In this document: one piece after another, positions 31,459 to 39,632 of the stretch
How positions within the stretch are numbered: the stretch's first letter is position 1
How the letters are laid out: the number at the start of each line of letters is the position of its first letter
DNA from: a virus
Length of the DNA: 43,028 nt
Virus record (IMG/VR): IMGVR_UViG_3300042549_003563
Location: 1 to 43,028 of that record
Strand: one strand, 5' to 3'
Program-made: the position numbers and the translations under genes
The notes under the pieces: model-generated
Database searches by the model: none
Told to the model about the DNA's origin: nothing
What the model saw: only the letters and a program-made list of their open reading frames with translations

Positions 31459-31877
31459 CGCTGCCCCTCCTCATCTAAAGCACAATCACCCATCGCCCGC
31501 CGCAGATCCTCAATCGCGTCCATCATGTCATCAGCGTCCAGCCAGTCACCGCCAATGTCTGGAGCCATTGACAGGTATAGCTCGGGCACCGGCGCATACC
31601 GTTGCAGCCCCATCAGCCGCTCAAGCGTTTGCGAGACGACCAATTGCAGGTCTTCAAGCCGCTGCGCTGTCTGCTGTGGCTTTGCAGGGGCTAACTCATC
31701 CCACTTGCCGACGATCCGCAATTCGGCCTGCGTCGGATGGCTGCCGTCTTCGGCACGCCAAAACGTTGCCCCACATTCAGTGACAACACATCCATAGGCA
31801 CTACCCGCAAAAATAGTAGAAATGTCAACCATTTGTCCGCTGCTCGTACGGTACTGGCCAACCTTGTCAATTCGCAT
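31455..31877 (-). CDS. Hypothetical protein (140 aa)
   Basis: MRIDKVGQYRTSSGQMVDIS is beta-rich; the C-terminus is acidic and helical (DWLDADDMMDAIEDLRRAMG). The start overlaps the ThyX stop by one base (TGATG). No family recognised. Confidence 0.6.
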   Translation of the reverse strand: MRIDKVGQYRTSSGQMVDISTIFAGSAYGCVVTECGATFWRAEDGSHPTQAELRIVGKWDELAPAKPQQTAQRLEDLQLVVSQTLERLMGLQRYAPVPELYLSMAPDIGGDWLDADDMMDAIEDLRRAMGDCALDEEGQR

Positions 31878-32551
31878 CACTCCACCTCCTCAGCCTCGAC
31901 AGCCGCACACACAACCGGACACACTTGCCGTAATTGTTCCCAGCACAGATCAGCAATCTTGCGATGTTCTTTCTGTGTCTCCTCAGACCGCCTGACCTCG
32001 CAATAATGAATCCAGCTCCTGACGGAGCCTGTCATAATCAGAACCGACTGAGTCAAGCCCTCAGGCAGGACTACCCTTGCACATTCCTTGGCGATGCCGT
32101 TCTGAATCGCCCAAAGATAGGCTTCTGCTGCTGCCTTCAAAACGTCCTCCTGATAGACCTCCCATGACTCTTGTAATCCCTCGTCAGTACACTCAATTGA
32201 CGCCTGTCGGTTTTTCGGATCTTGTAACCGTGCTTCGCGAAGAGATATATCCCCAGACGGCTCAGCGTACCGCTGCGAAAACTCCTGAAAACGAAAAGAT
32301 TGATGCCGAAGAATCTGTCGGCTGATATCTCTCGGAGCTTTGATTTCCATCGAAATGCTGACCTGCTCAAACACCGACCAGTGTTTTTTCCGCAGACAAT
32401 ACCGCAGCAGTTTTTCGCCCGTATCGTGATTACTCTGATTTCCGGGATTACTGACTCGTGCCGCCCAGACCATGTACTGTTCAGGGCTAATACAATTGTC
32501 TGTTTGTTCGCCGACAGGAACCGTGTACGCTGTGATTTTAACGCTGCTCAT
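31877..32551 (-). CDS. thyX: Flavin-dependent thymidylate synthase ThyX
   Basis: 224 residues. The ThyX signature is RHQSFRFQEFSQRY at 82-95, where most members have RHR at the first three positions; here the third is Gln84. FEQVSISMEIKAPRDISRQI precedes it, and GSVRSWIHYCEVRRSEETQK near 174-193 gives the second conserved block. Makes dTMP from dUMP using FAD, NADPH and methylene-tetrahydrofolate, raising thymidine supply for replication. ATGA-coupled upstream. Confidence 0.92.
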   Translation of the reverse strand: MSSVKITAYTVPVGEQTDNCISPEQYMVWAARVSNPGNQSNHDTGEKLLRYCLRKKHWSVFEQVSISMEIKAPRDISRQILRHQSFRFQEFSQRYAEPSGDISLREARLQDPKNRQASIECTDEGLQESWEVYQEDVLKAAAEAYLWAIQNGIAKECARVVLPEGLTQSVLIMTGSVRSWIHYCEVRRSEETQKEHRKIADLCWEQLRQVCPVVCAAVEAEEVE

Positions 32552-32829
32552 GCTGTCACCGCCTCTCTGTTTTGCTTGCGCTTCTCGTGTGCCCTCTGTG
32601 CCGTCCTCTGTTCTCTCGACGGCTCCCGCAGCCGTGTAATTATCATCCCTTCCATGCCCTCGCGCCCACAGAATGCCGGTTCAATCCGGAACCACCTTGC
32701 GTTGTCCGGATGTCGCTTCCGCCAGTGGTGTAATTGCTCGGAAGCGTACTTTCGACTGCTCGTGATAATGTAGCGAGTCTCACCGACTCGCATTGTACAG
32801 TAAATCTCGTGCCAGTTGTTTGTTTTCAT
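32548..32829 (-). CDS. Hypothetical basic protein (93 aa)
   Basis: ATG at 32829 in the leader ACACAACACAAAGGGGACACACGGAA, one of the recurring CA/AGGGGA leaders. MKTNNWHEIYCTMRVGETRY, then a Lys/Arg-rich tail (RLREPSREQRTAQRAHEKRK). No family recognised. Starts a run of coupled genes leading to ThyX. Confidence 0.6.
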   Translation of the reverse strand: MKTNNWHEIYCTMRVGETRYIITSSRKYASEQLHHWRKRHPDNARWFRIEPAFCGREGMEGMIITRLREPSREQRTAQRAHEKRKQNREAVTA

Positions 32830-32854
32830 TTCCGTGTGTCCCCTTTGTGTTGTG

Positions 32855-35377
32855 TTATTCGAAAGATACTTCATCGGCAGCCATCAGGTCAAACAATGTC
32901 GGTGCCGTCAACTCCCGTTCCGCACGCTCGCAGAATGACACGCCGAATTTCCAGTAGTCCGGATTCAATTCAATTCCCCAGCCTTTACGCTTCATTTTAA
33001 TCGCGACATACGGCGTGGAATGAACGCCGCCGAACGGATCAAGAATCACGTCGCCGGGATTGCTATATCGCTCAATCAGCCTCTCAATCACGTCCAACTG
33101 CAACGGGCAGACGTGGTTCTCTGTTGTCTTTCGACTGAGTTCCGTGTTCAACGTTTTGATTCGCACGATGTCAGTCCAGATGTCTGGATTATTGCTGACA
33201 GGTGCGAATAACATCATCGACGCCGGAAGATGTCCATGTTGTTCAACGGACTCAGTGAACGCAACATGATCATGGTAGTTGTAGTTGTTTTCCTTCGCAT
33301 ACCTTCGCCACCAATGATAGATATCCGAAGTCCCCATTCCGGCCAACATCTTCGGCTGAACCAACTCATTGCCATCGCTACGCCAGATCCCGCTCGCGTG
33401 AATCTGCCACCGGCTTCGGCTGTACTCCGCTTTGTCTTTGGTCACAGGATCGGGACCAGAAGCCGTCTGGTTCGGTGACATGCTCGGTTCCCACTTGCGA
33501 AACAGCAAAACGAACTCAGTCGAACCACAGCCCATCTTCGTGCTGTCTTTGCCGTTCTCCGTGTGTCCCAGCCGATAGGTCTGCGCGTTCTCCCGGACCA
33601 CATCGGTATCAATCACAATCCTGCCCATATAAACAAAACCGCCTTTACGAAATGCCGCAACGGTCTTATCTGAGAACTCATTCACGCTGTACATTGCGTG
33701 ACCTGTCATCGTGCCGTATTGGATACGATCCTTCGTATGGATTGCCGCAACTCGCCCCGGCTTCAGGACTCGGTACAACTGCGGAACAAGAAAATCGAAC
33801 TGGGCAAAGAATCCATCATCGCCCTGATTATGCCCAAAGTCGTTGTAGTTCGGCGAATACTCGTAATGATCGGAAAACGGAATACTGGTCACAATTTCGT
33901 CAACGCAATCATCGGCCCACGATGTCAATTCCGTCACGCAATCATTATTGATTGCTCTGTACAGCTTACCGCTGACCTCGTGTCGTGGAACGCCCATGCC
34001 TCTCTCGAATTTCATTTTCAATGCCTCACCTGAAAGCCCATGTTCCCGAATAATTGAACGCATCTGCGTAGCCAGCTCCTCATGCCGTCGCCACTTCTGT
34101 TCCATAATCATCTTCGTGTCATACTGTGTGTCAGCGTACACAATATGGATTTCCACCGTCTTCTTTTGCATGAACCTGTGAATGCGGTGAACAGCCTGAA
34201 TGAAATCGTTAAACTTATCCGTTGGCCCAATGAAAATAGCCTTATTGCAATGCCTCTGGAAATTACAACCGCTGCCCAACAACTGCGGTTTGCTGCTCAG
34301 AATCTGCAATCGACCATCGGCGAAATCTCCGACGATTTCTTCACGCACTTCCAGGTCCTGAGTCCCGTACACAGCCCGTGAATCTGGGAATGACTTTTGA
34401 ATTTCATGCCGTTCGGATTCCAGATAGTGCCAGATAATCCAGTGATCGTCTGGCGACTGTTCCACAATCTGAACAGCTTTCGCAATGCGTGTGTCAGCGG
34501 TCTTTCGCCGCTGCTTTGAAACGTGCTTAATGCCGCCGCCAGGCTTCTCGAACAACAGAGGCTGCCCAAAGCTATCGACAAACGCTCCAGGCTTTCCCTG
34601 ATCGCCTTCGACCTCATGCCAGTAGACCTGCATCTCCGGCATATCATAGCCAGCATCGTCGTACCCCAGATCGCTCGGAGAGTTCACGAAGACTGCCCAC
34701 GATGCAACCCACAGCCAAAACCGCTGCTCTTCGTGCGGATACAGTTGCAGGTTCCCGGCCTTCTTAGAATCCCTCTGGAAGAATCGCGTCATCGCCTGCC
34801 CGCGGTCCATCACGCCTAAAAAATCGGCGTAGTTAATCAACTCAATAAACTCATTCGGTGAAGGTGTAGCGGTCGCAACAAAACGATACTGTACTTTGCG
34901 AAACAACATAGCAAATTGCTGTGTCGTCTTTGTGCCGTAAGATCGAAGACAGCTCGCTTCGTCCAGCGTCGCCCCAGCGAACTGTTTTGGATCGATGTCG
35001 CCATCCCTTACCCGCTCATAATTTGTGATTATAAATGGCGTGTCAGCCTCCGCAACCTCCGCATCTGTCCGGCAGTATTTGACTACCATCCCCATGCGTG
35101 GCCCGTCGTTACGGGTGAATTCCTGCCGAACTCCCAGCGGTGCAATGATTAGCACCTTGTCACCAGTGTGCTCGTGAATCCACTTGCAAATCTGCAATTG
35201 CTGGACCGTCTTGCCCAGCCCAAACGATTCGAACAACGCCGCTCGGCCTTTGCGGATCGCCCATTGCACGCAATCAATCTGATGCGGCAAAAACCAGTCA
35301 GGACAATCTGACTGCGGAACAAATCCATCCATTACCACCGGCGGCATTTTAGACCGCAAAAAATCCTGATAATCCAC
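32855..35377 (-). CDS. SNF2-like helicase fused to DNA methyltransferase
   Basis: 840 residues, GTG start behind GAGAGGGGG. Residues 25-445 are an SF2/SNF2-like helicase: SFGLGKT (51-57), DEAS (139-142), ATATPSP (168-173), QAVHRIHRF (394-402). Residues 470-830 are an amino-methyltransferase: motif IV TSIPFSDHYEY at 497-507 in place of the usual SPPY/DPPY, motif I LDPFGG at 779-784, and ENHVCPLQLDVIERL (753-767). Likely methylates adenine or cytosine amino groups as it translocates, protecting phage DNA. No nuclease domain is visible. Confidence 0.88.
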   Translation of the reverse strand: MDYQDFLRSKMPPVVMDGFVPQSDCPDWFLPHQIDCVQWAIRKGRAALFESFGLGKTVQQLQICKWIHEHTGDKVLIIAPLGVRQEFTRNDGPRMGMVVKYCRTDAEVAEADTPFIITNYERVRDGDIDPKQFAGATLDEASCLRSYGTKTTQQFAMLFRKVQYRFVATATPSPNEFIELINYADFLGVMDRGQAMTRFFQRDSKKAGNLQLYPHEEQRFWLWVASWAVFVNSPSDLGYDDAGYDMPEMQVYWHEVEGDQGKPGAFVDSFGQPLLFEKPGGGIKHVSKQRRKTADTRIAKAVQIVEQSPDDHWIIWHYLESERHEIQKSFPDSRAVYGTQDLEVREEIVGDFADGRLQILSSKPQLLGSGCNFQRHCNKAIFIGPTDKFNDFIQAVHRIHRFMQKKTVEIHIVYADTQYDTKMIMEQKWRRHEELATQMRSIIREHGLSGEALKMKFERGMGVPRHEVSGKLYRAINNDCVTELTSWADDCVDEIVTSIPFSDHYEYSPNYNDFGHNQGDDGFFAQFDFLVPQLYRVLKPGRVAAIHTKDRIQYGTMTGHAMYSVNEFSDKTVAAFRKGGFVYMGRIVIDTDVVRENAQTYRLGHTENGKDSTKMGCGSTEFVLLFRKWEPSMSPNQTASGPDPVTKDKAEYSRSRWQIHASGIWRSDGNELVQPKMLAGMGTSDIYHWWRRYAKENNYNYHDHVAFTESVEQHGHLPASMMLFAPVSNNPDIWTDIVRIKTLNTELSRKTTENHVCPLQLDVIERLIERYSNPGDVILDPFGGVHSTPYVAIKMKRKGWGIELNPDYWKFGVSFCERAERELTAPTLFDLMAADEVSFE

Positions 35378-35389
35378 AGCGTCCCCCTC

Positions 35390-35983
35390 TCAATGTGTGT
35401 TCCGAAAAACCCGCCGCCAAACAACCCCAGCCCCCACAATAGCCGCCACAATCACCGCCGGAATAAACCCCGACGGCTCAGGGACCGGCGTCCCTCGTAA
35501 TGTCCCCGCGTAGGCTGATGTAGCCACAGTGCCGCTCGATGTCGTCAGCGCTCCGCCTGTCGTGCCTGCTGGCGATACCCAGACGATGCTTCCGGCCAAA
35601 GACTCAACACTCAGCCATGACCTGCCCGCTGGCAGATGCACAGACAACCCCGACCAAGATGATTGCAGGCCGCCAGTATAAACCAGCTCTGACCGGCTGC
35701 CAGGTGTCCGATCAATCCAGAGCGATATTGACGGCGTGCCTGTCGTCTGCAGCCACCATGGTTGAGCGATGTTAAGTGCGACCTGCTCAAGTCGTGCCGC
35801 CGTAGCCAAGTCAATAGACTGACTTCGGATCTCGCCTGCCCGGATCTCAGCAAACGCAAACGACGTCCCAGGCGTTTGCTGGTAAAGGATCGTGTCCGCC
35901 TGTGCCGTGCTGGCCATCGCAACAATCGACAACCAAAACACCCGCTGCACCAGCCAATCAGCCAACGATGCAAAAAACCGCAT
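35390..35983 (-). CDS. PEP-CTERM sorted extracellular protein
   Basis: 197 residues from the ATG at 35983, behind ACACAAGGGGACACACA. N-terminal signal peptide ending at AQA (27-29). The mature part is beta-rich (SISLWIDRTPGSRSELVYTG). The C-terminus has all three parts of a PEP-CTERM signal: Pro-Glu-Pro at 168-170 (TPVPEPSGF), a hydrophobic helix 172-189, and Arg190, Arg191 and Arg194. Such tails are cut by host exosortase and the protein released or attached outside. Rare in phage genomes; it implies an exosortase host. Confidence 0.85.
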   Translation of the reverse strand: MRFFASLADWLVQRVFWLSIVAMASTAQADTILYQQTPGTSFAFAEIRAGEIRSQSIDLATAARLEQVALNIAQPWWLQTTGTPSISLWIDRTPGSRSELVYTGGLQSSWSGLSVHLPAGRSWLSVESLAGSIVWVSPAGTTGGALTTSSGTVATSAYAGTLRGTPVPEPSGFIPAVIVAAIVGAGVVWRRVFRNTH

Positions 35984-35995
35984 TGTGTGTCCCCT

Positions 35996-36018
35996 TGTGT
36001 GTGTGTGTGTGTGTGTGT
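35996..36018. repeat. (GT)11 dinucleotide microsatellite
   Basis: A T followed by eleven GT units, lying directly before the ribosome-binding site of the PEP-CTERM gene. Longest member of the CA-repeat leader family of this genome. Tracts of this length can change by replication slippage. Confidence 0.9.
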
Positions 36019-36024
36019 AAAACC

Positions 36025-36702
36025 TCAAATCAATTCCCGCGCCTGCTCTGCCGCCAACTGTATCACCATCAGGATGCCGGGCAGATCGTCGTGAATCTGC
36101 TTTGCACGCAACTGGCGAATCGTGTCCTGCAGTGCGGCATTCTCCTGCTGAAACATATCCGCCACCTCTTTAGCCTGTGTCAATTGCTCGCTAAGTGCAT
36201 CCCGCTCGGCCTGCAATTGGCTCACGTCACGCTGCAGCGCCTGCACCATCCGAAACTGACTGCCGTTAGCCTCTTTGACCGCATCCCGCTCGGCCTGTAA
36301 TTGGCTCACGTCACGCTGCAGCGACTGCACCATAAGAAATTTTCTGCCGTTAGCCTCTTCGACCGCGTCCCGCTCGGCTGTCGTCCGCGCCAACTCCTGC
36401 CTCACGTTAGCAGTGGCCTTGCGTGCCTCATCCCGCGAAACCCGCATCTCGTCGCGATACTGCCCAAGGGCATCCCGCTGGGCTGTCATCTCCTGCAACG
36501 ACGCATCCAATTTTGCGACCTGCTCACGCAATACCGCCGCGTTGGCCTCAGCCTGCTCCCGCTCTGCGATTGTTTTTCGCAGATTGTCGGTCACTCGCAG
36601 GTTCATCGCGTCCAGCTGATCGCGCTTTTCGCGGACCTCCGCCAGTTCTGCCATCAAATCTGCGACCCGCTGAAATGTCTCGTTTTGTTCCGCTTCGCTC
36701 AT
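36025..36702 (-). CDS. Coiled-coil protein with internal tandem repeat
   Basis: 225 residues from the ATG at 36702 (ATCAGGACA leader). Almost entirely heptad-patterned coiled coil (LMAELAEVREKRDQLDA onward). A 28-residue unit, RDVSQLQAERDAV...ANG, appears twice plus a partial third copy, preserving the heptad phase (28 = 4 x 7). Probably a structural or scaffolding rod in the cell; no family recognised. Confidence 0.7.
   Translation of the reverse strand: MSEAEQNETFQRVADLMAELAEVREKRDQLDAMNLRVTDNLRKTIAEREQAEANAAVLREQVAKLDASLQEMTAQRDALGQYRDEMRVSRDEARKATANVRQELARTTAERDAVEEANGRKFLMVQSLQRDVSQLQAERDAVKEANGSQFRMVQALQRDVSQLQAERDALSEQLTQAKEVADMFQQENAALQDTIRQLRAKQIHDDLPGILMVIQLAAEQARELI
36201..36368. 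repeat. 84-bp tandem duplication in the coiled-coil gene
   Basis: CCCGCTCGGCCTGCAATTGG at 36201 recurs at 36285 with one change, and the homology continues through both units. The unit equals four heptads, so copy number could change without breaking the coiled coil. Confidence 0.8.
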
Positions 36703-36727
36703 TGTCCTGATCCCTGAAATAGTGTTG

Positions 36728-36757
36728 AAAAACAAGCCCCTCCACGCAGGAGGGGCT
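36728..36757 (-). terminator. Intrinsic terminator between small genes
   Basis: AGCCCCTCC (36757-36749) and GGAGGGGCT (36743-36735) form a perfect 9-bp stem with loop TGCGT, followed by TGTTTTT (36734-36728). It lies 26 bases upstream of the coiled-coil gene's ATG, so that gene depends on read-through or on a promoter inside the gap. Confidence 0.85.
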
Positions 36758-36770
36758 GAACCCAGAAAAC

Positions 36771-36971
36771 CTACCGACTCCACTTTCTGCCACCGATTCG
36801 CCGCTCCGTGATCGTCTCGCGTGTCCACGCGTCATAAATTCGGATTGTGTGATCCACGAATCCCATCCCAAATTCTCGCACCGCCTGACGTTTTGCAGTT
36901 CGCAAATCGTCACTCACCTCGATGCTGTCGTGCTGGCTGATGCTGCTGTGTACTACTGTTGCTCTGAGCAT
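36771..36971 (-). CDS. Hypothetical small protein (66 aa)
   Basis: ATG at 36971 behind GGCACACAACACACACATACAGGACC, another CA leader. MLRATVVHSSISQHDSIEVS, then TAKRQAVREFGMGFVDHTIR; an alternating beta/alpha small protein. No family recognised. A hairpin CCCC...GGGG lies in the 76-bp gap upstream. Confidence 0.6.
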   Translation of the reverse strand: MLRATVVHSSISQHDSIEVSDDLRTAKRQAVREFGMGFVDHTIRIYDAWTRETITERRIGGRKWSR

Positions 36972-37047
36972 TGTTTTGGTCCTGTATGTGTGTGTTGTGT
37001 GCCAGAAACCCCGCCGGACGATCCAGCTGGGGAAAGAATGAAAGACC

Positions 37048-37293
37048 TCAGGCGATAGCCGCAGCGAATTCATCGGCCACATACCGAAAGCAATATGCAG
37101 TCTCTTTGCTTACGGTTACCTTGTCTGCAACCGCAATCACTCCGGCGTGAATCCAGCCCCTTTTTCCGCCAGAATTTCGTTCGCAGAGAACGCCCACGTT
37201 GCCATCAGAATCGACCACAACTTTTGCCCGACTGTCTTCAATCTTTGAAATATTCGCTGCAATCTTTGCCGCCAGTGTGTCGCGTGTGCTCAT
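37048..37293 (-). CDS. Hypothetical small protein (81 aa), first gene of P2
   Basis: MSTRDTLAAKIAANISKIED is helical; the rest is a beta meander (KVVVDSDGNVGVLCERNSGG) ending in AYCFRYVADEFAAAIA. AAGGGATCAGGACA precedes the ATG. The leader contains CA repeats. No family recognised; probably early-expressed. Confidence 0.65.
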   Translation of the reverse strand: MSTRDTLAAKIAANISKIEDSRAKVVVDSDGNVGVLCERNSGGKRGWIHAGVIAVADKVTVSKETAYCFRYVADEFAAAIA

Positions 37294-37409
37294 TGTCCTG
37301 ATCCCTTGTGCTGTGTGTTGTGTGTGTTGTCCCCGTCAGACTTGTGTTGTCTGATGGGGGAAGTGTAGTTTCATTATCGGAAATTGCAAGCCCGATTCCG
37401 AAGAATTTC
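37294..37409 (-). promoter_or_regulatory. Promoter P2 with 5'-terminal hairpin leader
   Basis: TTGCAA (37389-37384), 16 bases, TACACT (37367-37362). The 50-bp block 37360-37409 matches P1 (1265-1314) at 42 positions. The transcript would begin with a strong hairpin (37359-37349 with 37341-37331: CCCC, one mismatch, TCAGAC), then ACAACACACACAACACACAG and the ribosome-binding site. Confidence 0.7.
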
Positions 37410-37446
37410 CGTAAGAATAATTAAAATTCATGAAAACCCAGTATTT

Positions 37447-37545
37447 TTACAAGTCCGGATCAATCCAGAGTCTGACAGCAACCTCAGCGAAAACGATAGC
37501 AGCCGCCACAAATCCAACCAACTCCGCCAACTCAATCCAGCCCAT
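37447..37545 (-). CDS. Tiny single-span membrane protein (32 aa)
   Basis: ATG at 37545 behind a textbook AAGGAG seven bases upstream. Product starts MGWIELAELVGFVAAAIVFA and continues EVAVRLW before a short acidic end: one transmembrane helix with Glu residues inside. Shares 14 bases with the preceding gene. The last gene before P2; the 37410-37446 gap holds the distal P2 flank. Confidence 0.65.
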   Translation of the reverse strand: MGWIELAELVGFVAAAIVFAEVAVRLWIDPDL

Positions 37546-37675
37546 CACCGCACTCCTTGCAAAACGCATCCACCGACCACCACAGCCGGACACATTGCCA
37601 AGCTGACCACACTGCCACCGGACAACCGATCGCCCACATCAGATCCAGACAGCACTCCGCGATGTCACCGCTCAT
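37532..37675 (-). CDS. Tiny Cys/Trp-rich protein (47 aa)
   Basis: The ATG overlaps the DUF3310 stop as ATGA (37675-37672). Product starts MSGDIAECCLDLMWAIGCPV and has a CKEC near the end; five tryptophans. Could be a membrane-peripheral or zinc-binding microprotein. Supported by coupling and by the strong site of the gene it overlaps. Confidence 0.55.
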   Translation of the reverse strand: MSGDIAECCLDLMWAIGCPVAVWSAWQCVRLWWSVDAFCKECGDGLD

Positions 37676-37899
37676 TGTTTTGGTTCCTCCAGATACCTTA
37701 TCAGCTCGTCCAGATAGTGCTGTGCCTTCTTAAGGTCTTCGATGCCGCCTTTGGTGTTCGCCCGCATTACATACTTAATAACGTTCCCAGTCAGGAACCC
37801 AGCGAACGCCGCAGGCGTAAAACATGATCGCATAACATCCCACGGTTGCACCTGCATCTTAGCATAATGATCGCCACCAACCTGTTTTGAATCACCCAT
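37672..37899 (-). CDS. DUF3310 protein
   Basis: 75 residues. VGGDHYAKMQVQPWDVMRS, then GNVIKYVMRANTKGGIEDLK and YLDELIRYLEE, match DUF3310 from end to end. Often annotated as phage nucleotide-kinase-like, but its function is not established. ATG at 37899 or 37905. Between helicase and tiny genes. Confidence 0.87.
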   Translation of the reverse strand: MGDSKQVGGDHYAKMQVQPWDVMRSCFTPAAFAGFLTGNVIKYVMRANTKGGIEDLKKAQHYLDELIRYLEEPKQ

Positions 37900-37911
37900 A
37901 ATCACCCCTCC

Positions 37912-39615
37912 TTAAAACGGAACCCAATCCTCATCCACTTCCGCCGATCCTGTCACCTCGACAGGCTCCATAGTCTCTGGAATCTCGTCGTCAAATTCAA
38001 CCCGGACAATCTTCTGCCACTTGCCCTCCGGCACCACCCATAGCCGCGAAGCCTGACGACAGGCTCCGCTGTGCATCATCAGCAACGCCCTGACCACGGT
38101 ATCCGGTACCGGTTGCAGGCTTCGACATTGCCACCAGCCGACAGCTTTCTGCCGTGCGAAACCCTCGTGCTCAAAACACACCCACTCACGTACAACGGTT
38201 GCCGTCAAATTACCTTCGCCACGACTTTCCGGATAGCAGTTGTAGGTGATGCAGAGACTCGGTATCGCGTCAGGATCTCGCTTCTTTTCGTGGAGGTGCC
38301 AATCCACCGAAGTCACCACGTACAACTCCGGCTCCGGCTTGCCGGTGATCTTGCTTTCGGTGTCTGCTGTGCCCTCGTGATTGACGGGGAACGCCCAGCC
38401 GCACTCAGGGCAAAACGCGGACCGTGCCGCACACTCAATCTGACACTTATCACAGACCTTCGTGCCGCCCGCTCCATCACGCTCAATCGTCTCGCCTTTT
38501 GTCCAACCCTTGCCCCCGGTATACCGGCCGTAATCTGGTGAATCCAGACTTCCGTGCCTCGCGATATTGCCGCCGAAGTCCAACACCAAACAATCTTCCT
38601 TGCCTTCTGCTTTCCTCAATCCTCGCCCGACAATTTGAGCGAACAGACCTGGCGACATTGTCGCCCGAAGAACAGCCAACGCATCAATCCGAGGTGCATC
38701 AAAACCAGTCGTTAGCACATCGACGTTTACGCACCACCTCAAGGCCCCGTTCCTGAAGTCAGACAGAATCCGGCTGCGTGTCATCGTGTCCGTTTCGCCG
38801 GTGACGACTTCGACCGGCTCGCCCGTCATCGCCTGCAATGTCGCCTGAACCTGTTCTGCGTGGGCAATGCCAGCACAGAAAACCAGAATTGAACGACGGC
38901 CCGCACATGCCGAAACGATCTCGCCACAAGCCGCCAGGACATTGCTATCACCGGCAAACACCCGTTCCATTTCCGCTGCTACAAACTCACCGCCGCGAAT
39001 CGAAACCCGGCTTGTGTCAACCGTGCCGTCAGCGGGTTTGTTCGTCAGCGCGGACAGATACCCTTCGCTGATCAGAGTCCCCGTCATCGACTCGTAGCAG
39101 ATGCCGCTAAACAGCTTATCCTTTCCAGCAATGCTGCCCTCTCCCGTGCGGAACGGAGTAGCCGTCAAGCCCACCGCAAACAGCCGTTGATTGACTCGTC
39201 GCAGGTCTGCCAGGAACTGGCCGTACATGCTTTCCGCATCGCCTGAAATCAGGTGGGCTTCGTCGATCAGAATCAGCCCTCTCGCGCCGAAGTCCAGAGC
39301 CTTTCGATAGACGGATTGAATCCCGGCACAAATGACGGCAGAATCGAAGTCATGCCGACGAAGGCCAGCCGAATTCAGCCCGACCTGCACGCCTGCCATC
39401 GCCGCTATCTTCTCAGCGTTTTGAACGAGTAGTTCTTTCCGGTGTGCTAAGCACAAAACCCGCTGATTGAACTCCAACGCCTGCCGAATCAGCATGCCAA
39501 TTACGACCGACTTGCCCGCTCCTGTCGGCAGTACGATCAGCGGATTCCCTCGCCCGCTGGCCATCCATTCCCACGCCGCATGATTCGCAGCGTCCTGGTA
39601 ATATCTCGCCTGCAC
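37912..39615 (-). CDS. DEAD/DEAH helicase, RadD-like, with zinc ribbon
   Basis: 567 residues from a GTG at 39615, chosen because AAAGGGA lies 5 bases upstream and the frame before it runs through a terminator hairpin. Motifs: PTGAGKS (30-36), DEAH (118-121), GLTATPFR (149-156), TGFDAPR (303-309), QIVGRGLR (327-334). A zinc ribbon follows, CDKC...CPEC (388-405), as in RadD/YejH. Likely remodels branched or stalled DNA during replication/recombination. Confidence 0.87.
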   Translation of the reverse strand: MQARYYQDAANHAAWEWMASGRGNPLIVLPTGAGKSVVIGMLIRQALEFNQRVLCLAHRKELLVQNAEKIAAMAGVQVGLNSAGLRRHDFDSAVICAGIQSVYRKALDFGARGLILIDEAHLISGDAESMYGQFLADLRRVNQRLFAVGLTATPFRTGEGSIAGKDKLFSGICYESMTGTLISEGYLSALTNKPADGTVDTSRVSIRGGEFVAAEMERVFAGDSNVLAACGEIVSACAGRRSILVFCAGIAHAEQVQATLQAMTGEPVEVVTGETDTMTRSRILSDFRNGALRWCVNVDVLTTGFDAPRIDALAVLRATMSPGLFAQIVGRGLRKAEGKEDCLVLDFGGNIARHGSLDSPDYGRYTGGKGWTKGETIERDGAGGTKVCDKCQIECAARSAFCPECGWAFPVNHEGTADTESKITGKPEPELYVVTSVDWHLHEKKRDPDAIPSLCITYNCYPESRGEGNLTATVVREWVCFEHEGFARQKAVGWWQCRSLQPVPDTVVRALLMMHSGACRQASRLWVVPEGKWQKIVRVEFDDEIPETMEPVEVTGSAEVDEDWVPF

Positions 39616-39632
39616 CTGTATCCCTTTCCACG

